This document shows positions 1-8,849 of a DNA stretch of 64,000 bases, one piece after another (the stretch's first letter is position 1; each line of letters begins with the position of its first letter). Both the position numbers and the translations under genes were made by a program. The notes under the pieces are model-generated. The model did not search any database and was not told the origin of the DNA. It saw only the letters and a list, made by a program, of their open reading frames with translations. The DNA is from an uncultured Bacteroidota bacterium (GTDB lineage: Bacteria > Bacteroidota > Bacteroidia > Flavobacteriales > Flavobacteriaceae), in the NCBI GenBank assembly GCA_913060705.1, contig CAJXTX010000003.1:1-64000 (forward strand), read 5' to 3'.

Positions 1-60
1 TACATTGTTAGTGTAAAAGGAACTACCGTTCAAGTACATCAAAAAGTGATCAGAAGGTAG
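1..60 (+). CDS. C-terminal tail of a probable T9SS-secreted protein (partial)
   Basis: Frame 1 is open from the window edge to a TAG at 58-60 and encodes 19 residues, beginning YIVSV and ending KVIRR. The pattern of a YxVxV strand, a short turn and a final K-V-I-basic-basic strand resembles the last strands of type A C-terminal sorting domains of Bacteroidota type IX secretion cargo. The other two forward frames hit stops within 15 bases. The body of the protein lies outside the window, so its function cannot be judged. The assignment is from pattern only and the fragment is very short. Confidence 0.45.
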   Translation, partial: YIVSVKGTTVQVHQKVIRR

Positions 61-271
61 AATTTCACGCAAATCTGTACCATTGAATGGTACAATAATG
101 GTCACACATCAATACAGTATTATGTCGTGAGTGTTACAGATTAGCCACCACTAACGTGGTGACTTTTCTTTTACATCCCGAAGTCTACATAGAAAAAACA
201 AGCGCTTTCAGCGCGATAAGTTTTGCGCCTTTCGACTGTTTGCAAGTAAACTTGCCACAGCCCAAAAACAC
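61..271. other. Non-coding stretch with hairpins between the left-edge gene and the tRNA
   Basis: I see no convincing gene here. It holds an almost perfect 19-base palindrome at 76-94 (9-base arms around one G), just after the stop of the left-edge gene. A second hairpin has arms CCACCAC-type at 146-151 and 156-161, followed by a T-rich run at 164-172, and could be a weak forward terminator. The rest is unstructured to the eye. Confidence 0.4.
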
Positions 272-272
272 A

Positions 273-299
273 AAACCCATGCCTGAGCATGGGTTTTTT
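273..299. terminator. Intrinsic terminator hairpin
   Basis: Perfect 10-base arms (AAACCCATGC at 273-282 and its complement at 287-296) enclose a CTGA loop. On the + strand the hairpin runs into six Ts; on the - strand it is followed by four Ts. It lies 12 bases beyond the 3' end of the tRNA-Val gene on the - strand, so it probably ends that transcript and may also stop forward transcription from the left edge. Confidence 0.7.
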
Positions 300-311
300 C
301 TATGCTTTAGT

Positions 312-385
312 GGGTGTTACAGGATTCGAACCTGTGACCTCTACCCTGTCAAGGTAGCGCTCTAAACCAACTGAGCTAAACACCC
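312..385 (-). tRNA. tRNA-Val (anticodon GAC)
   Basis: The - strand folds into a standard 74-base cloverleaf: 7-bp acceptor stem (GGGTGTT with AACACCC), 4-bp D stem GCTC/GAGC, 5-bp anticodon stem CTACC/GGTAG, 5-base variable loop and 5-bp T stem ACAGG/CCTGT with loop TTCGAAT. The anticodon loop TTGACAG gives GAC at positions 34-36, which reads GUC/GUU valine codons. The 3' CCA is not encoded. The gene begins only five bases after the fucosidase stop codon on the same strand, so it may be transcribed together with that gene or from a promoter inside its end. Confidence 0.95.
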
Positions 386-390
386 TTTTC

Positions 391-1803
391 TTAGTCTAAA
401 TCGGGGGCCCTGTGTAAGGCCATTTCTGCAATATGCACTTTGTCGCGAGCGTTTACCACTTCAAAGGCTACAGCAGAAATTTCCTGGGGCGTAAAGGTAA
501 TCATACGTTTGTTTCCAACCGTAGTTCCGTCATAGACTTTTTGCCATTGGCCTGAAGTGTCGGCAATGAAAAAGCTAAAGGATTCAATATGCTGTCCAAG
601 CTGAATGGCCTCTTGGATAACGAACAGATTGGCCTCGACAGGATTTTCTAGCCTGACTTCAATGCGATTTGATCGAGAAGCTGAAAGTTCTAAATAGGTC
701 TCTCTGTTGTTATCTGTGAGACTTTGATCCGCATCCGAATCGAGGAGATTGTTGGCAAAGGTGGCATCGATTTGTGACTTGAGACCCATCAGTCGCTCTA
801 CATCGGTTTCATGAACTAGGCCGCGTCGATCTACCGGCAGGTTGAGTAATAGGTTACTATTGAGCCCAACAGAGTTGAGATAGATGTCCCAGAGATGTGC
901 TACCGTTTTCACCTTGTCGTCTTCAGAGGCGTGGTAGAACCAACCCGGGCGAATCGAAACATCGGTTTCGGTGGGCACCCAATGGGTACCGTCTCTTTGT
1001 CCTGCAGAGAAGCGATCAAAATCAGGCATACCTGCATAGACGCTATCGCGGTAAAGGGTTGACCAAGTTGTTTGGTTGGCATATCCCTTTTCATTTCCTA
1101 CCCAACGAATGTCTGGTCCGGCGTCTGAAAACATAACGGCATCAGGCTGATATTTGCGCACTAGCGCATGGGTATTGGGCCAATCGTAGTAGGTGAGTTT
1201 GTCCACCTTACGCTCTTCGTTGGCTCCGCCGTAATATCCGTCACCCCCGTTCGCTCCATCGAACCATACTTCAAATAGCGGTCCGTATTGAGTGAGTAGC
1301 TCGGTGAGCTGGTTGCGGTAATAGGTGATGTACGCTTCGGTGCCGTAATCGGGATGATTGCGATCCCACGGAGAGAGGTATACTCCCATTTTCAATCCGT
1401 ATGCATCGCATGAGGCCCTTAATTCTTTCAGTAAGTCTCCATTTCCATCACGCCAAGGGCTGTTTTTTACCGAATGTTCGGTATAGGCACTTGGCCATAG
1501 GGCGAATCCGTCGTGATGCTTGGCGGTAATGATAATGCCTTTCATGCCGGCTTCTTTAGCCACTCGTGCCCACTGATCGGTATCGAGTTCAGAGGGATTA
1601 AAAAGTTCAGGCGACTCATCTCCAAAACCCCATTCTTTATCGGTAAAGGTGTTGATACTAAAATGGACAAAGGCGTAATACTCGAGGTCTTGCCAATTCA
1701 ATTGACGAGCTGATGGTACCACCGTCTGCTTTTTTGACGCTGAAGGAGCGCAAGAGTTTAAAAGAAGTGCTAGGCTAAACAGCCTTATGTAAAAGGATCT
1801 CAT
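391..1803 (-). CDS. GH29 alpha-L-fucosidase lipoprotein
   Basis: This 470-residue protein should cleave alpha-L-fucose from glycans. A lipoprotein signal ends at LLNSC (Cys18), so it is probably anchored in an outer membrane or periplasmic face. The catalytic barrel spans about residues 34-345: the family motif HHDG lies at 96-99, and Asp182 in VWFDG is the expected nucleophile. The last 100 residues look like a beta-sandwich of the F5/8 type C kind. The frame is open for 55 more codons upstream, but the ATG at 1803 directly precedes a clean lipoprotein signal, so I chose it. The gene is divergent from the DUF4249 gene and abuts tRNA-Val. No fucose-catabolic genes are visible nearby, so fucose may be passed to a pathway encoded elsewhere. 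Confidence 0.93.
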   Translation of the reverse strand: MRSFYIRLFSLALLLNSCAPSASKKQTVVPSARQLNWQDLEYYAFVHFSINTFTDKEWGFGDESPELFNPSELDTDQWARVAKEAGMKGIIITAKHHDGFALWPSAYTEHSVKNSPWRDGNGDLLKELRASCDAYGLKMGVYLSPWDRNHPDYGTEAYITYYRNQLTELLTQYGPLFEVWFDGANGGDGYYGGANEERKVDKLTYYDWPNTHALVRKYQPDAVMFSDAGPDIRWVGNEKGYANQTTWSTLYRDSVYAGMPDFDRFSAGQRDGTHWVPTETDVSIRPGWFYHASEDDKVKTVAHLWDIYLNSVGLNSNLLLNLPVDRRGLVHETDVERLMGLKSQIDATFANNLLDSDADQSLTDNNRETYLELSASRSNRIEVRLENPVEANLFVIQEAIQLGQHIESFSFFIADTSGQWQKVYDGTTVGNKRMITFTPQEISAVAFEVVNARDKVHIAEMALHRAPDLD

Positions 1804-1906
1804 ATCACAAACTTGTATAAAAAATCGATAGCTCCCAAATAGAATAGATCGGGTCTTTCTTTTAGGCTTTAACACTCTTGAGCAGATAAATTGTGCATCT
1901 TGCCGT

Positions 1907-3118
1907 ATGCAACCCAACCAAAGACCTCTACGTAAGGCACGGTCGTTCGTACTTTTTGTATTTCTCATCTCGATTGCAAGCTCTTGCGTTGAAGCAGTAG
2001 CTCCAGAATTTGACTTTCAAGACGACTTAATTATCATCGATGCGCTTGCCTCAACAGCGGCGGGCACAAGCTATGCAACGGTGCAACAAACCAGTTACGA
2101 ATTCGGCCTCTATCGCTCAAAAACAATCAGTGGATGCACGGTAACACTTGTTAATGCGGATACGCAAGAACGAGAGAGCCTCTTTGAAAGTGAGGGCAGC
2201 TATATCTCTGATCCTTCGTTTAAAGTCGAAACCAAATCGCGTTGGTATATAGAAGTGCAATTGCCCAATGGCCAAACCTTCAAGTCATCGGTAGAGACAA
2301 CACCTGAAGAGGTACAAATTCAAGCTATCAAGGACAATTTCAATCTTGAAATGATCTACGATGAGGGGAGCGAAGATTATACCTCGGGGCACGAAATACG
2401 CATCGACTTCAATGATCCGGCAGATCAGCGCAATTTCTTTTTTTATCAATACCGCGCCTACGAGCAAGAATTGTATTGCAAGCTTTGCGAGTACGGGGTC
2501 TATCGCAATGGAGAGTGTCTTTCACAGATTAATAATCCGGCATTGACCAAAGAATATTACACCTACCTCTGCGACGTGCCCTGTTGGAAAATCAGTTACA
2601 ATCAAGACATCAATATCTTCAGTGACGAGTTCGCAAACGGAAAGACTGTCGAAGACCTTCTCGTGGCCAAGGTACCCTTTACTTCAAACCAAGACATCTT
2701 GGTTGAGGTCTTACAACTAAACGTTTCTCAAGATGCCTACAAACACTTCAGGACGATAAAAGACTTGGTAGACAATAACAGCGGATTCAACGCGCCTTTA
2801 CCGGCAGCCCTCATCGGAAACTTTACAGATGTGAACGATTCTGAACAAATCGCTTTAGGCCGATTTACTGCTGCCGCTGCCACCACTGAAACACTATTTA
2901 TTCGCCGAAGTCTTAGAAGTGAACCTTTGAGCGGAGATTTAAAGTCCCCCCAACCTGAGATTTTAGGAGATCCCATTCCTCAACCCCTTACCTATGTGGC
3001 GCCTTGCATTGAAAGTATCTACCGCACTTCAGATCTAGAAGCAGAGAGGCTTCGCTATTTTCAAGGGACATCGATTCTCGAGGGATCTCATCCCACTAAT
3101 ACCCCTCAAACCCCATGA
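1907..3118 (+). CDS. DUF4249 family outer-membrane lipoprotein
   Basis: The 403-residue protein has a basic N-terminus and hydrophobic stretch ending at a lipobox IASSC (Cys27). It then shows the all-beta start typical of DUF4249 (FDFQDDLIIID) and a cysteine cluster around residues 188-226 (YCKLCEYG, CLSQ, LCDVPCW) that could form disulfides. DUF4249 proteins are found beside TonB-dependent receptors and are thought to act as surface partners, though their ligand is unknown. Here the gene overlaps the next receptor gene by four bases (ATGA), which implies translational coupling. The partner order is lipoprotein first, receptor second. Confidence 0.85.
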   Translation: MQPNQRPLRKARSFVLFVFLISIASSCVEAVAPEFDFQDDLIIIDALASTAAGTSYATVQQTSYEFGLYRSKTISGCTVTLVNADTQERESLFESEGSYISDPSFKVETKSRWYIEVQLPNGQTFKSSVETTPEEVQIQAIKDNFNLEMIYDEGSEDYTSGHEIRIDFNDPADQRNFFFYQYRAYEQELYCKLCEYGVYRNGECLSQINNPALTKEYYTYLCDVPCWKISYNQDINIFSDEFANGKTVEDLLVAKVPFTSNQDILVEVLQLNVSQDAYKHFRTIKDLVDNNSGFNAPLPAALIGNFTDVNDSEQIALGRFTAAAATTETLFIRRSLRSEPLSGDLKSPQPEILGDPIPQPLTYVAPCIESIYRTSDLEAERLRYFQGTSILEGSHPTNTPQTP

Positions 3119-5526
3119 GAAATAGTCTCCACGCTTGTTTTGTTTGGATTTTTCTTCTTGGCGGATTGACCTTAGGATACGGACAAGAATATGCGCTTTC
3201 AGTAAGTGTAACCGATCAAGAAACCAACGAACCCTTAAGCGGCGTAACCGTCTACATTACGCAATGCGAATGCGGAGGAATCACCAATCCAAGCGGTCTT
3301 TTTGTGAAGCGCTTAGCATCCGGAACCTATGATCTGACCCTCGATTACTTGGGGTATGCTACGCAACAAATCAAGGTTCAGTTATCGGGCAATCAGACCA
3401 TTAAGGTAACCATGGAGGTGGTGCAAGAGCAGTTGTCAGAGGTTGTTTTGACGGCTAAAAAGCGAAACCAAAATGTCGAGAGCCCCCAGATGGGAGTATT
3501 CGAATTAAGCAGTAGAGAATTGGCGAAAATGCCTGCTGCCTTGGGAGAGTTTGACGTGTTGCGAAGCATTACTATGATGGCCGGGGTAAATAATGCCGGA
3601 GACATTAGTAATGGGGTTTCAATACGTGGAGGATCACTCGACCAAAACCTAATGCTGCTTGAATCAGCACCTGTTTTTAATCCCACCCACCTTTTTGGTT
3701 TGTTCTCTGTATTCACTCCAGAGGTGATCTCTGGGGTTGACATCTATCGCGCCAATATTCCTGCCAAATACGGAGGACGTATCGCTTCGGTAGTCGATGT
3801 GAAAATCACCAATCCGTATACCGACCGTTTCAAGCTCGAAGGAGGCATAGGATTGATTTCAAGTCGATTGTCACTCACAACCCCCTTGATTAAAGACAAG
3901 CTCATGCTTCTTGCAGGAGGAAGGGTTGGTTTTAGTGATCTTTTATTTCCGTTGTTGGTCCCTCGACTCAAGAACACACGGGCGAATTTCTCAGATCACA
4001 CCATCAAACTGCTTTATTTGCCCAGTGCAGACGATCAGATCACTTACACCAATTTCTACTCCAAAGATTTCTATCAACTCGATCTGATTTCTTCTATTGA
4101 GAACATAGTGTCGTCGGCGAATCAATACGATTTCAGCACGATGAACCATTCGATGAAATGGCTGCATACCTTCGACAACAACACCAACCTGACGACCAAA
4201 TTAGTCGCGAGCGATTACCAACCCAAGAACCTCTTTCCTGAAGTAGAAAGCGACAATGTGATTCGCTTTGAATCGCGCATTCGCTACCTCAGCGGACAAA
4301 TCGAATACTTCAACAACCAAACCTCGAAAGTCGACTATTACCTAGGGGGGCAATTCAATCGCTACCTCATCGAACCTGGTAGTCTAGATCCCGGTAGCGG
4401 AAACTCGATCAATCCGGTGCGCTTGGGTGAAGAGACAGGAGACGAATGGTCTGTCTACGGAAGCGCAGATTTCGCACTCACTCCAAAACTTACTTTGTCA
4501 AGTGGATTTCGCCTCTCTCAGTTCAATTTGGTTGGGCCCTACGAAGAAGCCCTGTACGACGCCGATGAAAACTTTGTAGACACACAGAATTATCAAGCAG
4601 GCGAAAAGGTGATTAGCTACACCTATCCAGAGCCGCGCTTAGGTCTGAATCTAAAAGTGGGTGAACGGGCCTCTTTAAAGGCAAGCTATGCTCGCATGTA
4701 CCAGTACATCCAAAATATTTACAATACAAACACCCCTCTGCCCACCTCGCGTTGGAAGATCTCAGACCGCTATGTAAAGCCACAACAAAACGACACCTAC
4801 GGCTTTGGTTTTTACAAAGACTTTGACGATGCGGGGTTAGAATTGTCAGCAGAAACCTATTACCGTAATACGAGCAATAACCTCACCTACAAACCAGGAG
4901 CTAATTTCTTTCTTTCAAGGGCTATTGAAACAGAAGTGGTACAAGCCGATGGACGCTCGTACGGCCTAGAGTTTGGCTTGCATAAGAACACTGGAAGATT
5001 CAACGGGTTTTTGAACTACACTTGGGCACGTAGCCTTTTAAAAACCAACGAGGCAGCGCCAGAAGATCGAATCAATAACAATCTTTGGTACGCCTCTGAC
5101 TTTGACCGTCCGCATACGGTAAATGCAACCCTCAACTTTGAAGGCGATCTCTACAATAAAATCAGCTTCAATTTTGTAGGACAAACCGGAAGGCCTTACA
5201 CCATTGCCAACGGAGTCTACAAACAACAAAACGTTACCATCCCGATTTATTTGAATCGAAATAACGCACGGCTTCCCACTTATCACCGTCTCGATTTTTC
5301 ATGGACCATCGCCTACAGCAAAGATCCCAAGCGCAGGTTCAAAGGAGATTGGGTATTTACCGTCTACAATATTTATGGACGTAAAAACCCATTCAACATT
5401 TATTACGCCCAGCGCAACGGAGGGGTAGACGGAAATGTGTTTCTGAGCAGTCCGTTGGGTGCATATGAACTCACGGCGCTAAGAGGCACCCTGGTTTCAC
5501 TTTCGTATAATTTTAGGTTTCAATAG
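3115..5526 (+). CDS. TonB-dependent receptor with carboxypeptidase-like domain
   Basis: An 803-residue outer-membrane receptor. A signal peptide ends near GYGQ (about residue 24). It is followed by a carboxypeptidase-regulatory-like beta domain (about 27-112, with the NPSG and LDYLGYA signatures), a plug domain (about 125-230, with SIRGGS) and a long barrel finishing with aromatic residues (SYNFRFQ). It should import a ligand across the outer membrane using TonB energy. It shares a four-base overlap with the DUF4249 lipoprotein gene, so the two probably form one complex. The ligand cannot be inferred; the divergent fucosidase is suggestive only. The end is one base from the convergent acetyltransferase gene. 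Confidence 0.92.
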   Translation: MRNSLHACFVWIFLLGGLTLGYGQEYALSVSVTDQETNEPLSGVTVYITQCECGGITNPSGLFVKRLASGTYDLTLDYLGYATQQIKVQLSGNQTIKVTMEVVQEQLSEVVLTAKKRNQNVESPQMGVFELSSRELAKMPAALGEFDVLRSITMMAGVNNAGDISNGVSIRGGSLDQNLMLLESAPVFNPTHLFGLFSVFTPEVISGVDIYRANIPAKYGGRIASVVDVKITNPYTDRFKLEGGIGLISSRLSLTTPLIKDKLMLLAGGRVGFSDLLFPLLVPRLKNTRANFSDHTIKLLYLPSADDQITYTNFYSKDFYQLDLISSIENIVSSANQYDFSTMNHSMKWLHTFDNNTNLTTKLVASDYQPKNLFPEVESDNVIRFESRIRYLSGQIEYFNNQTSKVDYYLGGQFNRYLIEPGSLDPGSGNSINPVRLGEETGDEWSVYGSADFALTPKLTLSSGFRLSQFNLVGPYEEALYDADENFVDTQNYQAGEKVISYTYPEPRLGLNLKVGERASLKASYARMYQYIQNIYNTNTPLPTSRWKISDRYVKPQQNDTYGFGFYKDFDDAGLELSAETYYRNTSNNLTYKPGANFFLSRAIETEVVQADGRSYGLEFGLHKNTGRFNGFLNYTWARSLLKTNEAAPEDRINNNLWYASDFDRPHTVNATLNFEGDLYNKISFNFVGQTGRPYTIANGVYKQQNVTIPIYLNRNNARLPTYHRLDFSWTIAYSKDPKRRFKGDWVFTVYNIYGRKNPFNIYYAQRNGGVDGNVFLSSPLGAYELTALRGTLVSLSYNFRFQ

Positions 5527-5527
5527 A

Positions 5528-6085
5528 CTACTGCCTCCAGTCCCAAAGCACTACATCCCATCTAGATTTTTCATGCTCTAGAGATCCGACAACTTCGAAT
5601 CCTGTCTTGAGATGCGCTTTTAGAGAGCGTGGATTTTGACTGTCTACATCGGTCACCAGATAGTCGTAGTGTGAAGCATGTTCGTCGCGATAGGCATTGT
5701 ACATGCGCTGCACCAATCCTTGCCCGGTATGTGTCTTAGAAACACACAATTGACCGACTAGGCAATAAGAACTGTCATAGACTGCTTTTCCGTTATAGAA
5801 CACATTCGAAAGTTGAGCGACAAAAGCAGTGATGAGCGGGTGCAATTTTTTGCTTTCTGGGGTGACTACCAGCGCATAGCCTACCACCTCACCCTCGTCA
5901 ACCGCGATCACTGACGGATGTACTTTATGAATCGTCTGAAGAAACTCTAGCGTATACTCAAAGGTCACGAACCCTTGTTCTTTTTGCTCCTCTGGAGTGA
6001 GATTCTTCTTAAGGTTTAAATCGTGCAGCCTCTTAATCCCCTTGATTTCTTCAAGAGAATCAACAAATTTAATCGTTACCGCCAT
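5528..6085 (-). CDS. GNAT family N-acetyltransferase
   Basis: A 185-residue cytoplasmic protein with the GNAT fold: an early helical region, a central strand-rich part (VIAVDEGEVVGYALVV, about 60-75) and an acetyl-CoA pyrophosphate-binding loop of the Q/RxxGxG/A type (CVSKTHTGQGLVQRMY, about 115-130). The tail holds a KTGFEVVG strand pattern common in the family. The acceptor is unknown. It is the last gene of a four-gene minus-strand operon after a dipeptidase (three-base gap), so an amino acid, peptide or amine substrate is a reasonable guess. Confidence 0.8.
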   Translation of the reverse strand: MAVTIKFVDSLEEIKGIKRLHDLNLKKNLTPEEQKEQGFVTFEYTLEFLQTIHKVHPSVIAVDEGEVVGYALVVTPESKKLHPLITAFVAQLSNVFYNGKAVYDSSYCLVGQLCVSKTHTGQGLVQRMYNAYRDEHASHYDYLVTDVDSQNPRSLKAHLKTGFEVVGSLEHEKSRWDVVLWDWRQ

Positions 6086-6088
6086 GTA

Positions 6089-7381
6089 TTATTCACCAGA
6101 CCATCCCGCACTAACGGCTTCAACCTCATCTAAAACACGCAGTAGATTCGCTCCCCACAACTTCTCAATTTCTTCCTCCGTGTATCCGCGTTTTACCAAT
6201 TCGGTGGTCACATTTTGAGTCTCAGAAGCATCGCTCCAACCCGTGATTCCACCCCCTCCATCAAAGTCAGATGAAATACCAACATGATCGATTCCAATAA
6301 GATCTACCATGTAATCGATATGATCTACAAAATCAGCCACAGTAACTCCCTCAGGAGCCTCAGGATCAGAAGCTGCAATCGTTTCAGCCTCTTCGTATAT
6401 CGCATAGGCGTACTCCATAAAGGCTGCTCTTTCTTCAGCGCTTAATGCACGCATTTCGCGACGCTCGTACCAAGGCAATTCTTTCTCTTCAGCTAAGCGT
6501 TTGCGCAATTGACTCATGTATTCATTTCTCGCGTTGTGCTTCTCGGTATTGACATACGATGAAAAGGCAACGGTCTGCACGACTCCTCCATTTTCTTTCA
6601 GCCACATCAATTGCTCGTCGTCTAGATTTCTAGAATGATCGCACAAGGCTCTCGCCGATGAGTGTGAGGCAATAATCGGAGCCTTACTCAAAGCGATCAT
6701 CTGACGCATGGCCTCTTTAGACGGATGCGATACATCGATCATAATTCCTAATCGGTTCATCTCAACAACGGCGGATTTTCCGAGCTCGCTTAAGCCGTTA
6801 TGTAAAAAACCATCAGCCTCTCCCGTATTCGAGTCTGAAAACTGACTATGTCCGTTATGTGACAAGGATACGTAGCGTGCCCCTAGGGCATGGTATTTTT
6901 CGAAGTTGGCTAAGTCTTCACCCATGGGGTAAGCGTTCTCTACACCAATCATGGCCACCTTTTTGCCTTCAGCTATTGCCGCCTTCACCTCTTCAGAGGA
7001 GGTCGCTAGTTGAATTTGATCAGGGGCGATTTCACTTGTCAATCGGTGAATCGCCTCAAATTTAGCCATGGCATTTTCTTCGGCAGCAGCATAGCCTTCT
7101 GGTGTCAATTCTCCCTGGCCTGTATAAACGATGAGCCACGCCACGTCGAGTTTTCCTTCGTCCATTTTCGGAAGGTTGACCTGTGTATTTAAGCGCTGGG
7201 TGTAATTGATGCTATCTGTAAAGTTGGCGACATTAATATCGTCATGGGTATCAATAGTGATTACCTTTTCATGAATAAGTGCCGCTTTTTCTTCTAGCGA
7301 AACCGCTTTTGTCGATTCACTCTTTGAAGCACAAGAGGTCAAAATAAGCGCCAGTGCTCCGGCTTTAACGAAGTATTTCAT
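6089..7381 (-). CDS. M19 family (renal-type) membrane dipeptidase lipoprotein
   Basis: This 430-residue enzyme should hydrolyse dipeptides, including ones with D-residues or dehydro bonds, using a two-zinc site. The signal ends at ILTSC (Cys17). Expected metal-ligand motifs are present: DTHDD near residue 46, MIGVE near 146, a VSHPS histidine, ASHSSARAL with a following CDHSRN, and SSDFDGGGG near 370. Length matches the family. It sits three bases from the acetyltransferase gene and six from the upstream M20 gene, all reading leftward. This grouping suggests extracytoplasmic peptide or amino-acid conjugate breakdown. Confidence 0.93.
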   Translation of the reverse strand: MKYFVKAGALALILTSCASKSESTKAVSLEEKAALIHEKVITIDTHDDINVANFTDSINYTQRLNTQVNLPKMDEGKLDVAWLIVYTGQGELTPEGYAAAEENAMAKFEAIHRLTSEIAPDQIQLATSSEEVKAAIAEGKKVAMIGVENAYPMGEDLANFEKYHALGARYVSLSHNGHSQFSDSNTGEADGFLHNGLSELGKSAVVEMNRLGIMIDVSHPSKEAMRQMIALSKAPIIASHSSARALCDHSRNLDDEQLMWLKENGGVVQTVAFSSYVNTEKHNARNEYMSQLRKRLAEEKELPWYERREMRALSAEERAAFMEYAYAIYEEAETIAASDPEAPEGVTVADFVDHIDYMVDLIGIDHVGISSDFDGGGGITGWSDASETQNVTTELVKRGYTEEEIEKLWGANLLRVLDEVEAVSAGWSGE

Positions 7382-7386
7382 TGGTG

Positions 7387-8814
7387 TTACTGATTAATGG
7401 GTGGAGGACCGTCAATCATAGGCTCGTACACGACATCACCCTTGCGCTCCTTAAATTCTTGTTTGATTTCGTTTACCGCTTTTGGATTTTGAAACAGGTC
7501 AGCCATGGTCATCCCCATTGCCTTAGCAGCGTGCACCATTCCTTTGTGACCAATGCTCATTCCTCCGCAGGCAACCACTGCCCACGAATGCCATGGGGTA
7601 TCTTTTGGGGCAACGGTAACACTCAAGTTGATATTCGGAACATTCCAGCTGACATCTCCTACGTCGGTCGACCCACCTCCTGGATTTTCACGAGTAGGTA
7701 ATAGCGGATGAATCGCGCTATCCATTCCCACCTGGGGTTTTCCGGTTGCGGCTTGAATTGCTTTTCCGAAAGCTTCTTCCTCTTCGGTATAGGTCAATGG
7801 CCCTAAAAGTTCGAGGTTGTTCTGCATGAGCTCGCCTCCGCGTCTATTGGGCAACACTTCGTAGATCCCTGAAATCAATGAGATCTTGTAATCTACATTG
7901 GCCATGATGGCAGCACCCTCGGCCATTTCACGAACACGTTCATACACAGGCTTCATGCCCTCGCGTTTTGAATCACGTACCCGCACCCACAACTTCGAGT
8001 AATCAGGCACAACATTGACGACTTGGCCTCCATCTTGAATGTGGTAATGAATGCGCACTGTAGGTTTAATATGTTCGCGGTAGTAGTTGATACCGGTGGT
8101 GTACAATTCTAAGGCATCTGAAGCAGAGCGGCCATTCCACGGATCAGATGAGGCATGCGCCGCCTGTCCGAAGAACTCAACCTTAAAGTCTACCAGCGCT
8201 AAAGTACTTTGCACGTCGGCCTCAGTATTTGCTCCGGGATGCCAGCTTACATTTACGTCAACACCGTCCCAAATACCTTCTTTGACCATCCATATTTTTC
8301 CGAAAAACTTTTCTTCAGAAGGGGTTCCAATAAACTTCACCGTTCCCTTCAGCCTTCCGGCTTCAATTTGTTCTTTAATGGCTATTGCAGCCCCTAACGA
8401 GGCAGCACCAAATAAGTTGTGGCCGCATCCGTGCCCTGCAGCCCCTTCATTTAACGGATCCTTCACAGGGGAGGCTTTTTGAGATATTCCTGGGAGCGCA
8501 TCAAATTCACCCAGAACCGAAATTACAGGAGAACCGCTTCCGTAAGTGGCAACAAAAGCTGTCGGAATTCCAGCGACTCCACGTTCTACTTCAAGGCCCT
8601 GTGCTTCTGCATAATCAGCCAAAATTCGAGCAGACTCATGCTCCTCAAAGGCGGTTTCGGCGAGTGCCCAAATCGAGTCACTAATGGCTATTAAGGCCTG
8701 CTCGTGAGCTTCGACAGAGGCAATAATGGCCTTTTTCTCACGGTTGAGCTTTTGAGCAAAACTTGAAGCGCTAAACACAAGCGCAACAAGGGTAATAAAA
8801 ACAGATTTTTTCAT
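7387..8814 (-). CDS. Exported M20 family amidohydrolase (AbgB-like)
   Basis: A 475-residue metallo-amidohydrolase of the M20D type that includes p-aminobenzoyl-glutamate hydrolase subunit B and aminoacylases. It has the characteristic EFDALPG motif, the metal-binding GHGCGHN segment and a WHPGA motif, plus a dimerisation insert in the middle. The ATG at 8814 is followed by a Sec signal (KKSVFITLVALVF...SSFAQ), so I use it rather than an upstream in-frame codon. Relatives such as AbgB are cytoplasmic, whereas this one appears exported. It likely releases an amino acid from an N-acyl or N-aryl conjugate; the substrate is not evident. It lies in the operon with an M19 dipeptidase. Confidence 0.9.
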   Translation of the reverse strand: MKKSVFITLVALVFSASSFAQKLNREKKAIIASVEAHEQALIAISDSIWALAETAFEEHESARILADYAEAQGLEVERGVAGIPTAFVATYGSGSPVISVLGEFDALPGISQKASPVKDPLNEGAAGHGCGHNLFGAASLGAAIAIKEQIEAGRLKGTVKFIGTPSEEKFFGKIWMVKEGIWDGVDVNVSWHPGANTEADVQSTLALVDFKVEFFGQAAHASSDPWNGRSASDALELYTTGINYYREHIKPTVRIHYHIQDGGQVVNVVPDYSKLWVRVRDSKREGMKPVYERVREMAEGAAIMANVDYKISLISGIYEVLPNRRGGELMQNNLELLGPLTYTEEEEAFGKAIQAATGKPQVGMDSAIHPLLPTRENPGGGSTDVGDVSWNVPNINLSVTVAPKDTPWHSWAVVACGGMSIGHKGMVHAAKAMGMTMADLFQNPKAVNEIKQEFKERKGDVVYEPMIDGPPPINQ

Positions 8815-8849
8815 ACGAACGATTTGATGAAAGATACAAAAATGAAGTC

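Noticed and set aside
76-94. Near-perfect 19-base palindrome
   Set aside because: It could be a hairpin or a protein site, but it has no T run and no neighbours to support a call; noted in the region entry only.
156-365. 69-codon open frame on the + strand near the left edge
   Set aside because: It runs through the terminator and the tRNA gene, starts with an unusual codon and has no family pattern.
1804-1968. 55-codon upstream extension of the fucosidase
   Set aside because: It lacks a leader pattern; the lipoprotein signal begins cleanly at the ATG at 1803.
8087-8482. 131-codon frame opposite the M20 gene
   Set aside because: Antisense shadow of a conserved metal-binding region.
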